64,000 nucleotides of DNA from Pectobacterium colocasium (GTDB lineage Bacteria; Pseudomonadota; Gammaproteobacteria; Enterobacterales; Enterobacteriaceae): NCBI RefSeq assembly GCF_020181655.1, contig NZ_CP084032.1, positions 62,001-126,000 of the forward strand, read 5' to 3'. Made by a program: the position numbers and the translations under genes. Shown in pieces: positions 15,031 to 25,865 of the stretch (the first letter of the stretch is position 1; every line of letters starts with the position of its first letter). Below the pieces are notes generated by a model. The model saw nothing but the letters and a program-made list of their open reading frames with translations. It searched no databases and was not told the origin of the DNA.

Positions 15031-16392
15031 TTAGTTGGCATCGGCGACAAGTGGTTCAAGCAGATGTTCCCGTCGTGCTTTGGTTGTCAGGAAATAGAGG
15101 TAACCGAGCAACATAAAGGTACAGAACAGCCCACCTATCACCGGATTGAACCAGAGCATCGCGATCAGGCAGATGATGGCGCAGACGAGTGCGAATGCGG
15201 GGACGATGGGGTAACCGGGCGCGCGATAGCTGCGTGCCATATTGGGTGCGCTGCGGCGCAGGCGAAACAGGCTTAGCATGCTCATGATGTACATGACGAT
15301 GGCACCAAAAACCGCCATGGTAATCATCGCTGCGGTCAGGTTCATGCCCTGGAGATTAATGCCATCGCAGAAGATGGCGGCAATCCCGATCGCGCCGCCA
15401 GCCAGAATCGCACGGTGTGGCGTATGGAAGCGGGACAGCTTGGCAAGTCCCGGCGGAAGATAACCTGCGCGCGCCAGTGCGAAAAACTGACGGGAGTAGC
15501 CCAGAATAATGCCGTGGAAGCTGGCGATGAGGCCGAACAGGCCAATCCACACCAGCATGTGCATCCAGTTGGAGTTTTCCCCGACGATGATCTTCATTGC
15601 CTGTGGCAAGGGATCGTTGAGGTCGGAGAGCTGGCGCCAGTCACCTACGCCGCCCGCCATCAGCATCACGCCAATGGCTAAAACCACGAGCGTCAGAATG
15701 CCGCTTACGTAGGCGCGCGGAATCGTGCGTTTGGGATCTTTCGCTTCTTCGGCAGCCATTGCCGCGCCTTCGATAGCGAGGAAAAACCAGATGGCGAACG
15801 GTATCGCCGCAAACATACCGGAAATGGCTGCGGGTGAAAATTCATGTTGTCCCGCCCAACCGTGCGCCACGAAATTACTCAGGCTGAAGCCCGGTGCGAC
15901 TACGCCCATAAAGACCAGTAATTCCATGACCGCCAGCAGCGTGACCACCAGCTCAAACATCGCCGCCAGCTTCACGCCGAGAATGTTAAGGCTCATGAAG
16001 ATAAGGTATGCGCCAACGGCCGCGAATTTGGGATTCAGCTCGGGATATTGCACGTTCAGGTAGGCGCCAATCGCCATCGAAATGGCAGGCGGTGCGAAAA
16101 CAAATTCAATCAGCGTGGCCATACCGGCAATCAGGCCGCCCAGATCGCCGAACGCGAGTCGGCTATAGGCAAAGGGGCCGCCAGCATGGGGGATCGCCGT
16201 AGTGAGTTCGGTAAAGCTAAAAATAAAGCAGGTGTACATGGCGGCGATGAACAGCGTCGTGACCAAAAACCCTAACGTGCCCGCGACGCCCCAGCCGTAG
16301 CTCCAGCCAAAATATTCACCAGAAATTACCAGTCCTACCGCGATACCCCACAAATGCAGGGTGCCCAGCGTGGGCTTTAATTTGCTCGTCAT
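15031..16392 (-). CDS. APC-superfamily amine permease, ethanolamine type
   Basis: 453 residues from the ATG at 16392, preceded by GGGGATA; an open frame continues upstream but lacks membrane-protein composition. Twelve predicted helices start with GTLHLWGIAVGLVISGEYFG, close in style to ethanolamine permeases of the APC family. The conserved LTTAIPHAGGPFAYSR and AIEGAAMAAEEAKDPKRTIP stretches are typical. The gene ends 25 bp before the PLP enzyme on the same strand, so the two are cotranscribed. Likely role: uptake of ethanolamine or a related amino alcohol. Confidence 0.85.
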   Translation of the reverse strand: MTSKLKPTLGTLHLWGIAVGLVISGEYFGWSYGWGVAGTLGFLVTTLFIAAMYTCFIFSFTELTTAIPHAGGPFAYSRLAFGDLGGLIAGMATLIEFVFAPPAISMAIGAYLNVQYPELNPKFAAVGAYLIFMSLNILGVKLAAMFELVVTLLAVMELLVFMGVVAPGFSLSNFVAHGWAGQHEFSPAAISGMFAAIPFAIWFFLAIEGAAMAAEEAKDPKRTIPRAYVSGILTLVVLAIGVMLMAGGVGDWRQLSDLNDPLPQAMKIIVGENSNWMHMLVWIGLFGLIASFHGIILGYSRQFFALARAGYLPPGLAKLSRFHTPHRAILAGGAIGIAAIFCDGINLQGMNLTAAMITMAVFGAIVMYIMSMLSLFRLRRSAPNMARSYRAPGYPIVPAFALVCAIICLIAMLWFNPVIGGLFCTFMLLGYLYFLTTKARREHLLEPLVADAN

Positions 16393-16650
16393 CACATTAT
16401 CCCCGTCAGTCTGCTCATGGTTATTCGGGGCCAGTACGGCAACCCCTGTTGGCTTGTGTAGCGATAATGCCCACGCTTGTTGGTAGAAAACTTGACGCTG
16501 GCGTATCGAATGCTGCGCGCTGAAGTCAACTTTTACGGTGGGTATCGCGCCTGCGCCTTCTGGGGTCAAACCGGGGTTCTGGTGCGTCAAGTTTCTCTGC
16601 ACGACACACGCCATGCTGAACGCTCGTTGACTCGCGTCGGAGTGGGAACC
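16393..16650. promoter_or_regulatory. divergent promoter region of the amino-alcohol genes
   Basis: 258 bp between the permease (minus) and kinase (plus) start codons. It must hold the promoters of both units and probably the binding site of the AraC-type regulator encoded at 17816. I cannot define an operator by eye. Confidence 0.45.
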
Positions 16651-17658
16651 ATGAGTGCTAAACAATATGACACCTTAAGTAATGCAGAAATTACCGCGCT
16701 GGCGCACCGGGCGCTGGCCTGCTATCCGGCGGCGCTGCAAGGGGAACTGCGGCTGCTATGTCGTTCGGAAAATGCGACGTTTCTTGTTTCGTCGGCCGGT
16801 AAGCGCTATGCACTGCGGTTACATCGCAGCCATTACCATCAGAAAGCGGAAATTGAAAGCGAGTTACAGTGGCTGGACGCGTTGCGTGATACGGGGATTG
16901 TGGTACCGGAAGCCGTGCGTGATGCGGTGGGGGAACGTGTACAGTCGCTGGCTCTCCCTGACGGCTCCTGCCGCTACGCCGTGTTGTTTCACTGGATTGA
17001 CGGCGATATGCCGACCACTAGCGTCGATCCACGTGCGTTCCGGCAACTGGGCGAAATCACCGGCCGGTTGCACCAGCACAGCCGTCAGTGGCAAAAGCCC
17101 GACGGTTTCCGGCGTATTGTCTGGGATCATCACACGATGGTCAGTGCGCAGAGCCACTGGGGGAACTGGCGTGACGCGCCGAATTTGTCGATGGCGGAGC
17201 ACGGCATTGTGGAAGACGCGATTGAGCGTATGGGGGCAGAGATGGCGGCATTTGGTAAAGCGCCGCAGCGCTATGGCCTGATTCACGCCGACCTGCGCCT
17301 GACCAATCTACTTTTGCATCGTGGTGAAACGCGCGTGATCGATTTTGATGATTGCGGCATGGGGTGGTATCTGCACGATCTGGCTGCGGCGATTAGCTTT
17401 GTGGAGCACCATCCGCGTGCGGCAGAGTGGGTTGAAAACTGGCTGTGTGGCTACGAACGTGTCGCGCACGTCAGCGATGAGGAGCTGGCGCTGCTGCCGA
17501 CGCTGCTGATACAACGGCGTGTCCAGCTCACCGCATGGGTGGGGTCGCATGCAGAAACGGAGATGGCGCAAAGTCTCGGTGCTGACTGGGCAAAACACAG
17601 TGTGCGCCTGTGTCGTCGCTATCTGGAAACCAGCGATCTGCCGATTGGCGTGGCCTGA
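16651..17658 (+). CDS. APH/choline-kinase-fold amino-alcohol kinase
   Basis: 335 residues from the ATG at 16651 (RBS GGAGTGGG); the frame is open upstream for 58 more codons with no good start. The kinase signature is complete: Brenner loop HADLRLTN with His212, Asp214 and Asn219, and the metal site IDFDD at 231-235. The family includes homoserine, choline and aminoglycoside kinases. Given its divergent partners, it most likely phosphorylates ethanolamine or aminopropanol with ATP, supplying the substrate for the PLP lyase. Substrate is inferred from context. Confidence 0.82.
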   Translation: MSAKQYDTLSNAEITALAHRALACYPAALQGELRLLCRSENATFLVSSAGKRYALRLHRSHYHQKAEIESELQWLDALRDTGIVVPEAVRDAVGERVQSLALPDGSCRYAVLFHWIDGDMPTTSVDPRAFRQLGEITGRLHQHSRQWQKPDGFRRIVWDHHTMVSAQSHWGNWRDAPNLSMAEHGIVEDAIERMGAEMAAFGKAPQRYGLIHADLRLTNLLLHRGETRVIDFDDCGMGWYLHDLAAAISFVEHHPRAAEWVENWLCGYERVAHVSDEELALLPTLLIQRRVQLTAWVGSHAETEMAQSLGADWAKHSVRLCRRYLETSDLPIGVA

Positions 17659-17669
17659 ATGCACCACGG

Positions 17670-17699
17670 GCGGGCAGCCTGCGCTATGGTAATGCCCGC
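17670..17699 (+). terminator. weak hairpin after the kinase gene
   Basis: GCGGGCA (17670-17676) pairs with TGCCCGC (17693-17699), 11 nt after the kinase stop. The loop is long (16 nt) and no T-run follows, so termination is uncertain. Confidence 0.3.
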
Positions 17700-17815
17700 T
17701 CATTGAATGCACGGTTTATAACCCATTGATTTAATGTGAGTGAGGACTGGTACGAAACTTGCTGATCGTTTCATGACCCGTTGGCGGGCAGAGTGATACG
17801 GCGAGGTGAAAGAAA

Positions 17816-18874
17816 ATGGAAAATGTGACGTACTCTTCGGCACTGAACGCGGCATTCTGCTGCCACCGAGGTGTTTTGGCGGCGGCAGCGACCGGGCTTG
17901 GCGACTTTATTCATGATAACGGCGGCGATGCCGATCGTATCTTTGGCATTAGCGGCGTCGATCCAGAACAACTTGCCAGCCCGACACTCAGTCTGGGACT
18001 GGTGAACTATTGCCGGGTGATGGAGGAAGCGGCGCGTAATTCGGGTGTTGATAATTTCGGTTTACACTACGGCAAGCAGTTTAAACCGCAGTCATTAGGC
18101 CTGATCGGCTATATCGGCTTATGTTCCGACACATTGGAGCAGGCGTTGCACAACGTGGTGAAGGCATTTCCCTGCCATCAACACGATACGTTGACGCGCA
18201 TGGTGGATAAAGGAGACTGCTGGCGGCTGGATTATCAGGTGCGGCACGGCGCCATTTTACATCGCCGTCAGGATGCTGAACTGACGCTCGGCATGTTTCT
18301 CAACCTGATCCGCCATGTTCTGGGTCGGCATTGGGCGCCACGCGAGGTGCATTTTGAGCATCCTCGTCCTGAAATGTGGCATGAGCACTGCAAGGTGTTC
18401 GATGCGCCGGTTTACTTCGATCAACCCTACAATTCCCTGCTGATCCCCAAACATCAGCTGATTCGTACCATGCCGGATCGCGATATGACGTTGTTGCTGG
18501 TGATGCAGGATGCCATTCGCCGCCTGAATGAAGCGTCACCACAGCAAAGCATTGTCGATCAGGTGCGCACGCAGGTGCATCTGTTATTGATGCAGAAAGA
18601 GCCGACGCTGGAAGACGTGGCGGAAAAGGTCGGGTTATCCAGTTGGTCCCTTCAGCGTCGTTTACGTGAAGAAGGGCTCAGTTTCTCATTGCTGGTTGAT
18701 AAGCTGCGCTGTGAAATGGCGACGCACTATCTTCAACAGAAGCAGCTGCCGATTTCGGAAATGGCGCTGTTGCTTGGTTATTCCGAGGTGAGCGCCTTTT
18801 CCCGGGCATTCCGTCGCTGGTTTGGCATCAGCCCTCGTCAGTGGCGCAAAGGCGAGGCTCTCAACCTCGCCTGA
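17816..18874 (+). CDS. AraC-family transcription regulator
   Basis: 352 residues with GAGGTGA as RBS. The N-terminal about 200 residues resemble the ligand-binding domain of OruR/ArgR-type AraC regulators (SLGLVNYCRVMEEAARNSG, GLIGYIGLCSDTLEQAL). The C-terminal domain has two helix-turn-helix units: EDVAEKVGLSSWSLQRRLRE and ISEMALLLGYSEVSAFSRAF, ending SPRQWR. It is the natural activator candidate for the amino-alcohol genes, but it is also adjacent to bcsC, whose convergent end is only 6 bp away. Confidence 0.9.
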   Translation: MENVTYSSALNAAFCCHRGVLAAAATGLGDFIHDNGGDADRIFGISGVDPEQLASPTLSLGLVNYCRVMEEAARNSGVDNFGLHYGKQFKPQSLGLIGYIGLCSDTLEQALHNVVKAFPCHQHDTLTRMVDKGDCWRLDYQVRHGAILHRRQDAELTLGMFLNLIRHVLGRHWAPREVHFEHPRPEMWHEHCKVFDAPVYFDQPYNSLLIPKHQLIRTMPDRDMTLLLVMQDAIRRLNEASPQQSIVDQVRTQVHLLLMQKEPTLEDVAEKVGLSSWSLQRRLREEGLSFSLLVDKLRCEMATHYLQQKQLPISEMALLLGYSEVSAFSRAFRRWFGISPRQWRKGEALNLA

Positions 18875-18880
18875 TGCGGA

Positions 18881-21800
18881 TTACTTAAAGTCCGCGTACG
18901 GCGTGAGCGGCTGTGGCGGGCTGTCGAGATCGCCTTGCCAGCCGGAAGCGGAGTAGCGCAGGTAGAGGAGGCCGTGGCTTGGGGTGTAGTCCTTCGCCTG
19001 TTGAATGTCGATACCGACACCCAGTGTCCAGTGTGAGCTGAGGCGTCGTTCGACGACGGCACGTGCCGTATAGCCGAAGCCGGAACTGCTGCTGCCTTGT
19101 TCAATGTTGTCTCTGTCGGTGAGCGCGGTGTTACCCAGCAGGCCAACCAGTGGGTAGCGACGCTGGTTTTTCGTTGACGAATGGGACCACGACAGCGATC
19201 CACCGAGCTCCCACGACCAGTTTTCCGTCCTCTGTCGATAGTTCACCGGCACACCCAGCGAGAAATATTGCTGCGGGCTGTAGTAACCGCCCTGACCGAG
19301 CGAGTAACCGCTGAGATCTTTCTGGTAGCGCCACCACATACTGTTCAGGCCGACCGTGACGCGGCGGTTATCCTCGTTAATCAGCTTGTAGTAATACCCT
19401 GCCATAGCGCGGGCGCGGTCATTATCGGCCACGTTTTTACCGGTGATTTGGTGGACGCTGAAATCACTCCAGACACCGTGCGCTTCGCCCCTGTCGTAGC
19501 TCAACCCAAGGCTGACGCCTGTGGCGCGCACGCCACCCCAGGTAATGCCGGTGCCAGGGTCTTTAGTGCCGCCGAATGCCAGCAACGAGCTGGAGATGGG
19601 ACGGCGCGAGGCCGTCGCAGTCCAGCCGATTTGCCGCCAGTCACCGCTGTAGCTTGCGCCCCCGACAATATCGACCACGTCGAAGCCGAGCGGCGTGGTG
19701 CCGATATCCGCTGACCAGCGATCATTCTTCCAGCCTGCGGCGACGCTGGTGCCGGTCGTTTTCTGCGATTTACCGCTGAAGCAGTCCTGTGCGGCGCAGG
19801 TTCCGAAGGTTTCCCGGTAGGCGCCGTTGCTGCCCGTTGAGAAGGAACCGGCGTTCATCTGCATGGTATCGGTGCGGAAGAAGGCGCGGCCATCGTACAG
19901 CGGCATGTCTATCTGCAACATGGTGTCGTGGGCGCTCAGATCGGAAATCCCGCCAGTGCCGCTCGAACGCCAGTAATCGTGGTCAAGGGTGACGGTAATA
20001 TCCTGCTGACGATACAGGTCTGCCGCATCGGCGCGGATGCCACGTTGCAGCCAGTCGTCTCCTGCATGATTGCGCGTCAGCCGGGTATAGTCATCGTCGG
20101 TTTGCGGCAGCGTCGGTGTGATGCCGCTGGCGACCATCGCTTGCTTATAGTCCTGCTGTGCCTGTTCAGGCTGAGACTGTTGCTGCTCAACGCGTGCCGC
20201 ATCGCGATAGACTAGAGCCTTGGTCTGACCGACGGACTCTTTCTGCGCGTCGATTTTTAGCTGGCGGAAAAGCGCCGTCGATTTTTGCGGATTGCCTACC
20301 GCTTGCCAGGCGTTGGCGACGCGCCGCTGTGCGTTGAGAGTGTCCGCGGCCTGCGCGGGGAGCTGGTTCAGATGCTGGCGCGCCTCATCTTGCCGACCCT
20401 GCGCGATAAACGCATCGATCTCACCCAGCTGTGCATCGGGGTTCTGTGGTTCTCGTGTGCGGATGCGTTGATAATCCGCCAGCGCCGTCGCATATTCACC
20501 CCGTGCCAGCGCCCAGTCTGCCAGCAACAGATCGATACGGGTGTCAGATGGTTGCTGGCGCAGGAAAGCAATGGCGGCGGGTTCGTTACCTGCATCGCGC
20601 ATCGCTTCCGCTTTTGCCAACGTGGTCTGCATTGCCAGGCGCCGGGATAAATCACGCATGTCGTCGCTCCACTGTGCGGCGGGCAGCGTGTTCAGGTGAG
20701 CGAGCGCTTGCTCGTCGCGATTGGTGGATGACAGGTAAAGCGAGTAAACGTAGTTCTTCTCCGCGCTGGCCGGTGGCACGGCCGTCGCGCGCTGCACCAC
20801 GCTGTCTGCCTGCTGCGTTTTTCCCTGTTGGCGCAGCGTCTGGGCATAGTGATAGGCCAGCCACACATCGTTTGGATCCTGCTGGTTCGCCTGACGATAC
20901 TTCTCCTCAGCCTGCGCCCACTGCTGCTGCTCTGCCAGCCGGTCTGCCTGCTGTTTCAGGATATCGAGTTGCAGTGCGGCAAGCGTTTCCCGCATTGCAT
21001 TCTGCTGGCTGCGCGGCAGGCTGTTGAGGTAAGTGAGCGCTTTCTCCGGTGACTGGCGTTGATAAATACCAACCAGACCGCGTAAGGCGCTGTCGTTGCC
21101 GGGTTCAAGGCGTAACGCCTGCTGATAGAGCGGCAGGGCGACGGCATCGTTTTGGCTGGCAACGGCGACATCGCCCAGACCAATCAGCGCATAGGGATTG
21201 GTGTTATCCATCTGGCGTGCCTGCTGATATTTCTGCCGTGCCAGCGGTAAATTATTGGCTTTTAGCGCGTTATCGCCTTCCGCAATGGTGGTCCAATATT
21301 GCGTGCTTTGAATCAGCCCTTCCCATTTGCCGCTGTTCAGGTGATTAACATCCGCCTGCAATGCTTTCTGGAACTGTGCCAGCGCTTTTGCCCGATCGCC
21401 CGCGCGCAGGTAAACCAGACCCACCGCGCCGATCAGTTCAGGATCGTTTGGCGTGGCGGCCAGTGCCTTATTCAACTCGCTAAGCGTGGCGCTGTTGCCG
21501 CCGCCGCTTTCAACCTGCGCCAGACTGTGGAGACGTGCCTGATAGGTGGGGTCGGCCAACATGCCCTGCTGGCGGTTGAGTTCTTTGCGTGCGGTTTCCG
21601 CCTGTTCACCGTCATTAAATACTGTCAGGAAGCGGTTGAGCTCCGCCACGCTCTGCGGTGTGACCGGCATCCGGCCAATAATTTCCAGCCATAGCGACGC
21701 CGCCTGGCTGCGTCCGACGGGGTCGGTAGATAGCTGTTTTAGCAACGGATAGGCCTGTTCGTTGCGATCCTGGCTGAAGAGCAGGCGTGATAACACCATA

Positions 21801-22360
21801 CGCAGCGGAACGTTGTCAGGGTAAACCTGATCCAGCGCTTCCAACTGTTTGATCGCGAACGGTTCCTGATTCGGTAAACGAGAAACCAGCCGCCAATACT
21901 CCACAGCGAGATCGAGTGTGGGTGGCTCGCCGTGAAAGAGCGCGTCGTACTGCGCTTTGGCTTCCGTATAGCGCCCGGCGGTAGACAGCAACCGCGCCTG
22001 CTGTAACTGTTGACGTGCGGTTTCCTGTGTCAGTGCCAGCGTCATCTCTGCCTGTCGATAAACGGCAGAATCGGGAGCCACGGCCTTCAGCTTGTCCAAC
22101 TGCTGGCGTGCCTGTGTCTGATCGCCTTGACGCAGCGCCAGCCGCAGTTTGGCGGCGATAACGTCGGGACTATCCGGGTCGATCAGCTCCAGCCGATAAA
22201 GTGACTGGCGCACGAGATCGTCTTTGTTGCTGGCTTCCCCCAGACGCACCTGTTCCATCAGAAATTGCTCTGGCGACGCGGTTTCCGCGCTGTATGCCTG
22301 CGGCGCAGCAACCAGCAATAACGGGAAGATGCGCAGCCAGTTTACGGTGTTGTTGTGCAT
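18881..22360 (-). CDS. bcsC: cellulose export outer-membrane subunit BcsC
   Basis: 1159 residues (E. coli 1157). It carries the cellulose strand across the periplasm and outer membrane: a signal peptide ([17 protein letters not shown]), then about 750 residues of tetratricopeptide repeats, then a C-terminal beta-barrel ending [15 protein letters not shown] chose the ATG at 22360, which overlaps the end of bcsZ by 19 bp, because the signal peptide begins there; a longer open frame upstream reads through bcsZ in another frame and is not protein-like. Last gene of the bcsRQABZC unit. Confidence 0.95.
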   Translation of the reverse strand: MHNNTVNWLRIFPLLLVAAPQAYSAETASPEQFLMEQVRLGEASNKDDLVRQSLYRLELIDPDSPDVIAAKLRLALRQGDQTQARQQLDKLKAVAPDSAVYRQAEMTLALTQETARQQLQQARLLSTAGRYTEAKAQYDALFHGEPPTLDLAVEYWRLVSRLPNQEPFAIKQLEALDQVYPDNVPLRMVLSRLLFSQDRNEQAYPLLKQLSTDPVGRSQAASLWLEIIGRMPVTPQSVAELNRFLTVFNDGEQAETARKELNRQQGMLADPTYQARLHSLAQVESGGGNSATLSELNKALAATPNDPELIGAVGLVYLRAGDRAKALAQFQKALQADVNHLNSGKWEGLIQSTQYWTTIAEGDNALKANNLPLARQKYQQARQMDNTNPYALIGLGDVAVASQNDAVALPLYQQALRLEPGNDSALRGLVGIYQRQSPEKALTYLNSLPRSQQNAMRETLAALQLDILKQQADRLAEQQQWAQAEEKYRQANQQDPNDVWLAYHYAQTLRQQGKTQQADSVVQRATAVPPASAEKNYVYSLYLSSTNRDEQALAHLNTLPAAQWSDDMRDLSRRLAMQTTLAKAEAMRDAGNEPAAIAFLRQQPSDTRIDLLLADWALARGEYATALADYQRIRTREPQNPDAQLGEIDAFIAQGRQDEARQHLNQLPAQAADTLNAQRRVANAWQAVGNPQKSTALFRQLKIDAQKESVGQTKALVYRDAARVEQQQSQPEQAQQDYKQAMVASGITPTLPQTDDDYTRLTRNHAGDDWLQRGIRADAADLYRQQDITVTLDHDYWRSSGTGGISDLSAHDTMLQIDMPLYDGRAFFRTDTMQMNAGSFSTGSNGAYRETFGTCAAQDCFSGKSQKTTGTSVAAGWKNDRWSADIGTTPLGFDVVDIVGGASYSGDWRQIGWTATASRRPISSSLLAFGGTKDPGTGITWGGVRATGVSLGLSYDRGEAHGVWSDFSVHQITGKNVADNDRARAMAGYYYKLINEDNRRVTVGLNSMWWRYQKDLSGYSLGQGGYYSPQQYFSLGVPVNYRQRTENWSWELGGSLSWSHSSTKNQRRYPLVGLLGNTALTDRDNIEQGSSSSGFGYTARAVVERRLSSHWTLGVGIDIQQAKDYTPSHGLLYLRYSASGWQGDLDSPPQPLTPYADFK

Positions 22361-23457
22361 TGGCTGCCCCGAGACGGTAAAAGTTGGCCTTGTGAAGTGA
22401 AACGATAGCGCTTCTGATCCCATCCCTGACCAAAGAGCGTCAGAGAGGCGGAGAAATACGCATCGTCCCCCGGTGGATTGTCGGCGAGCCGCTGTCGCTG
22501 GGCAGCTAGCGCGTCTGGTTGACGAGAGAGCATCGGCAGCAGCGAGGCGGAAAAGCCTACCGATCCCTGTCCGGTAACGGCACCTGTCGCGGTATCCGTT
22601 TTTTCGGGCGGCAGACCTTGCTGGATAGTCTGCTGAATCATCGGCTGGAACTGTTTGACCAGTTCGGTTTTTCCTCTGCTGCTGTCGGCCATCATCCCTG
22701 CCCACAGATAAACGCGGATGGCGTCGTAGCTGCCGACGTTGGGTTTAGTGGTATCGGGCTGCCACCCCTTATCTTTTTGCCAGATGACCCAATCCGGCGA
22801 GAATCCTTTCGGCGCGGTTTCCAGCAGCAGGCGTTGCGTGGTGCGCTGCATCGCTTTCCATTTCTCACCCAGCGGAGCAAATCGAGCCAGCAGCTGTGGC
22901 GGAAGGTAGCTCGGGTTCAAGCGCCAGCTCTCTTTCTCTGCGAAGCCCACTTTGCCGGGCAATAGCATCACGCCCAGTCCCGGAATATGAACGACCTCTT
23001 CCTTGGCGATACGTGCGAGCAGCGCGGTACCGACTGTCTGATAGCGTGCTTCTTTCCACAGTCGGCCAGCTTCAAGCAGGCTATAGGCAATCCACAGGTC
23101 GGCATCGGAAGCAGAGTTCGGATCCAGCACCGTCCACTGCTTATCCTTGTTCTCTCCCCACAGCCAGGCAGGCAGATGAGCGCTCAAATCACCTGCGGAC
23201 AGGTTGTTTTCCGTCCATTGCAACAGCCGATCAAACATCACGCGATCGTTGGCGACCAGCGCAAAGAACATAGCGTAGCTTTGTCCCTCGGACGTGGTGA
23301 TTTTGTTGGGTGTGGAGGTATCAATCACCCGTCCTTCCGCGCTGATGTAATGCTGCTTGTACTGCTCCCAGGCTGGCCAGTCGCAGACGGCGGCGGTGGC
23401 CAGGGAAGTCCATAGCCACAGCAGCGTGGGGATCAGGTAGCGCAGCACGCGTGGCAT
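22342..23457 (-). CDS. bcsZ: periplasmic endo-1,4-beta-glucanase BcsZ
   Basis: 371 residues, glycosyl hydrolase family 8, with a signal peptide to ATA. The catalytic acid is in [13 protein letters not shown] (Glu in the first third) and the other conserved acidic residue in [12 protein letters not shown]. It trims nascent cellulose in the periplasm and is needed for good cellulose export in related species. Starts 6 bp after bcsB. Confidence 0.95.
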   Translation of the reverse strand: MPRVLRYLIPTLLWLWTSLATAAVCDWPAWEQYKQHYISAEGRVIDTSTPNKITTSEGQSYAMFFALVANDRVMFDRLLQWTENNLSAGDLSAHLPAWLWGENKDKQWTVLDPNSASDADLWIAYSLLEAGRLWKEARYQTVGTALLARIAKEEVVHIPGLGVMLLPGKVGFAEKESWRLNPSYLPPQLLARFAPLGEKWKAMQRTTQRLLLETAPKGFSPDWVIWQKDKGWQPDTTKPNVGSYDAIRVYLWAGMMADSSRGKTELVKQFQPMIQQTIQQGLPPEKTDTATGAVTGQGSVGFSASLLPMLSRQPDALAAQRQRLADNPPGDDAYFSASLTLFGQGWDQKRYRFTSQGQLLPSRGSQCTTTP

Positions 23458-23463
23458 GGTGCG

Positions 23464-25791
23464 TTAGTCCCTTTCATCCGGCGACAGGCGACGGCGACTG
23501 AAGAATTTCAGGCCACGCCACAGCAGCCAGGCAACAATAATGACGGTAAGGGTCGATATGATGGCCAGCCAGACGGGGTGCTGTGCCAGAGCGTGCCAGA
23601 TGCGCTCCCACCACGGCAGATGGCCGACGTAATAAATGTCTCCGACGCGGAGATTATTGATGCCCGATTCGCGGATGACGGAAACGGAACCGAATAGCGA
23701 CGCTCTTTTTTCGCTGTCGATCAGCGCGTTATTGAGTAGCGTATAGCCCTGTGGGCTATCGGCCAGCAGCGCGACAACGCTACGCTGGTCGTGATACGGA
23801 GACTGGAAGCCGATAATCGCCGACATCGGCCCGTCACCGCTGACGGTGGTTTTGCTGTCTGGCTTCGCGTCAGAGGCAGGCGACCCCGTATCCGGGACTG
23901 CGGTCTGGCGCGTTGGTTGCTTAATCCAGCTTTGCGTTTGCTCGACCAGCAGGTTGATTTTGCTGTCATCGTGCAGCGCTGGCGGGATAGCGCCGATCAT
24001 CAAAATATCGCTGTCCTGCTTGTCGACTTGCGTCCAGTCATCGCTGAGCTGTACCGCCAACGCCGGGTAGCCGGTTTGTGCCCCGATGTTACCGATGGCG
24101 TTTAGCATAGCGCTGACCTGAGCCGGCTGTGGCTGCTTGTTCACCAGTACCAGCGTTTGTGACAGGTCAGCCAATCGGCTGAACGGATAGCCAGCATTGG
24201 CAAAGGCGCGCAGATCCGGCATCGCCATAAAGTGGCGGTAGCCAGAGAAGTTAATCGTCGAGTTGCTGTCGATAACGGCGTGATTCACGACCGGCGTATA
24301 GGTTTCACAGCGGTCAGCGGTGCCGCTGGAGAGCAGCGTGGTGTAGTTGAAATCAAAGCGTAACTGGTTGGTTGTGCCCAGTTTCAATGCCGGAATGGAC
24401 AGGCTCTTGTCGGAATCCCATAGCCCCTGCGTTAGCGGCAAGCGCATTAATAAAGAGTTCTGATTGTGCTCCGGCGCCAGCGAGAAGGCTTGTACAAACT
24501 GGTTGTTCAGGTTGATGCTCAGACGTGAACCATCCTGAACTTGCGGGGCAGTGTAGCGGTATTTCAGGCGCATATCGATGCCCTGACTGTGGATCAGGAA
24601 CAGATCGGGCGGCAGGTTCATGGTGAGTGAAATCGGCCGGGGCACGATACCGTCGGTTTGCAGTTGTTCGTTATATTGCTGAAGCTCGGCGAAGGTCATC
24701 GGACGGTCGGTGCGAACCCAGTTGGGCGCATCATACGGCTGGCGTGGGGCAAGCTGTTCGACCTTATTGATGGTGACGCTTTGCCCACGGAACAGTGTGT
24801 TCCCCTGAGCGATGCCCTGCACGGCGGTGAGCAGTTCATTGTCATCACGCCCCTGAACCAATAGCAGCTTGATGTGCGGATCGTTGGGATGGCTGATGAT
24901 CGATACCGTTGGTCCGTTCACGGCGGGAGTATCACGCAGGAAATCCGGCCGCTTCTCGTTGGTAGCGAACACAATACCGTGACTATTCGGCAGTTGGTTG
25001 AAGAGGGCAGGGAAAGACTGACCGCGCCATTGTGCTTTGCTGCCAAACCACGAGGCGAGTACCGCGGCGGCACGCTGTTGCACCAGGTCCGGCTGGTCGG
25101 CAAAGACAATAGGCAGCGTTAGCGGACGGGTATCGCGGCTGTCAAAAAACGGCGCAGGGAACGGCGACAGATCGTCCTTCAGTGTCAGCTTCTGGTATTG
25201 CAGGTTGAGCGCGCTGGCTTTGCTGACATCCAACCACAGGCTGGTGCTGGCTGGGTTTTCGCAGATGTTCTGATAATGGCCGACGAACACCAATTGCAGG
25301 CGGTTAAAGTCCGTGATGTAGCGCGGATCGATAGGCATGCGCACGCGGTTGGATTTCCCCATCTGCTCTTTGCTAATCGTGGTGACGCCCATGAGCTCAT
25401 TGTTCAGGTAAACCTTGATATGTGACTCGGTGGGGATCAGCGCCGGTGACGGGGTAAATTCGAGGTCGAGAGAAGCCTGTGTGACCACTTCGTCGCTGCG
25501 AACGCCGAACTCAATCTGCCCGTTGGGATCGATACCGCGCAGCGCAAAGGTGCCTGGCGCAGGCGCGATTTGCGCAAAAGGCAGCATCACGTTGCGCACG
25601 GCGGCGTTGGTCGCTGGTTGCGCCAGAGGAATCGCTGGCATCGTCGTCGCTGGCGCTGCGGTGGCAGCGTTGGCAGGCGGCTGGGTCGCGTCCCCCGTAG
25701 CCGGTGTTTGTGCGTGCGGCGCGGTGACAGCCTGAGATAATGAGCTGACGCCTAAAGCCAATGCGGTGAACCAGATTATTTTTTTCGTCAT
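23464..25791 (-). CDS. bcsB: cellulose synthase periplasmic subunit BcsB
   Basis: 775 residues. It has an N-terminal signal peptide, an Ala/Pro/Thr-rich linker to about residue 60, two repeats of carbohydrate-binding plus alpha/beta domains, and a C-terminal membrane anchor (WLAIISTLTVIIVAWLLW) followed by an Arg-rich tail (FFSRRR). It guides the glucan from BcsA through the periplasm and the anchor is needed for synthase activity. Confidence 0.95.
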   Translation of the reverse strand: MTKKIIWFTALALGVSSLSQAVTAPHAQTPATGDATQPPANAATAAPATTMPAIPLAQPATNAAVRNVMLPFAQIAPAPGTFALRGIDPNGQIEFGVRSDEVVTQASLDLEFTPSPALIPTESHIKVYLNNELMGVTTISKEQMGKSNRVRMPIDPRYITDFNRLQLVFVGHYQNICENPASTSLWLDVSKASALNLQYQKLTLKDDLSPFPAPFFDSRDTRPLTLPIVFADQPDLVQQRAAAVLASWFGSKAQWRGQSFPALFNQLPNSHGIVFATNEKRPDFLRDTPAVNGPTVSIISHPNDPHIKLLLVQGRDDNELLTAVQGIAQGNTLFRGQSVTINKVEQLAPRQPYDAPNWVRTDRPMTFAELQQYNEQLQTDGIVPRPISLTMNLPPDLFLIHSQGIDMRLKYRYTAPQVQDGSRLSINLNNQFVQAFSLAPEHNQNSLLMRLPLTQGLWDSDKSLSIPALKLGTTNQLRFDFNYTTLLSSGTADRCETYTPVVNHAVIDSNSTINFSGYRHFMAMPDLRAFANAGYPFSRLADLSQTLVLVNKQPQPAQVSAMLNAIGNIGAQTGYPALAVQLSDDWTQVDKQDSDILMIGAIPPALHDDSKINLLVEQTQSWIKQPTRQTAVPDTGSPASDAKPDSKTTVSGDGPMSAIIGFQSPYHDQRSVVALLADSPQGYTLLNNALIDSEKRASLFGSVSVIRESGINNLRVGDIYYVGHLPWWERIWHALAQHPVWLAIISTLTVIIVAWLLWRGLKFFSRRRLSPDERD

Positions 25792-25865
25792 CGTGTCATC
25801 ATCAATGTTAAGGGTCTTTCTCGTTGTCGGAAGAAAGACCGTTGATCACGGCCTGTGAATGGCAA

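Noticed and set aside
15006..15059. Upstream ATG of the PLP enzyme
   Set aside because: Overlaps the permease gene; the ATG at 15005 has a better RBS.
22361..22705. Longer N-terminus for BcsC
   Set aside because: Would read through bcsZ; the signal peptide starts at 22360.
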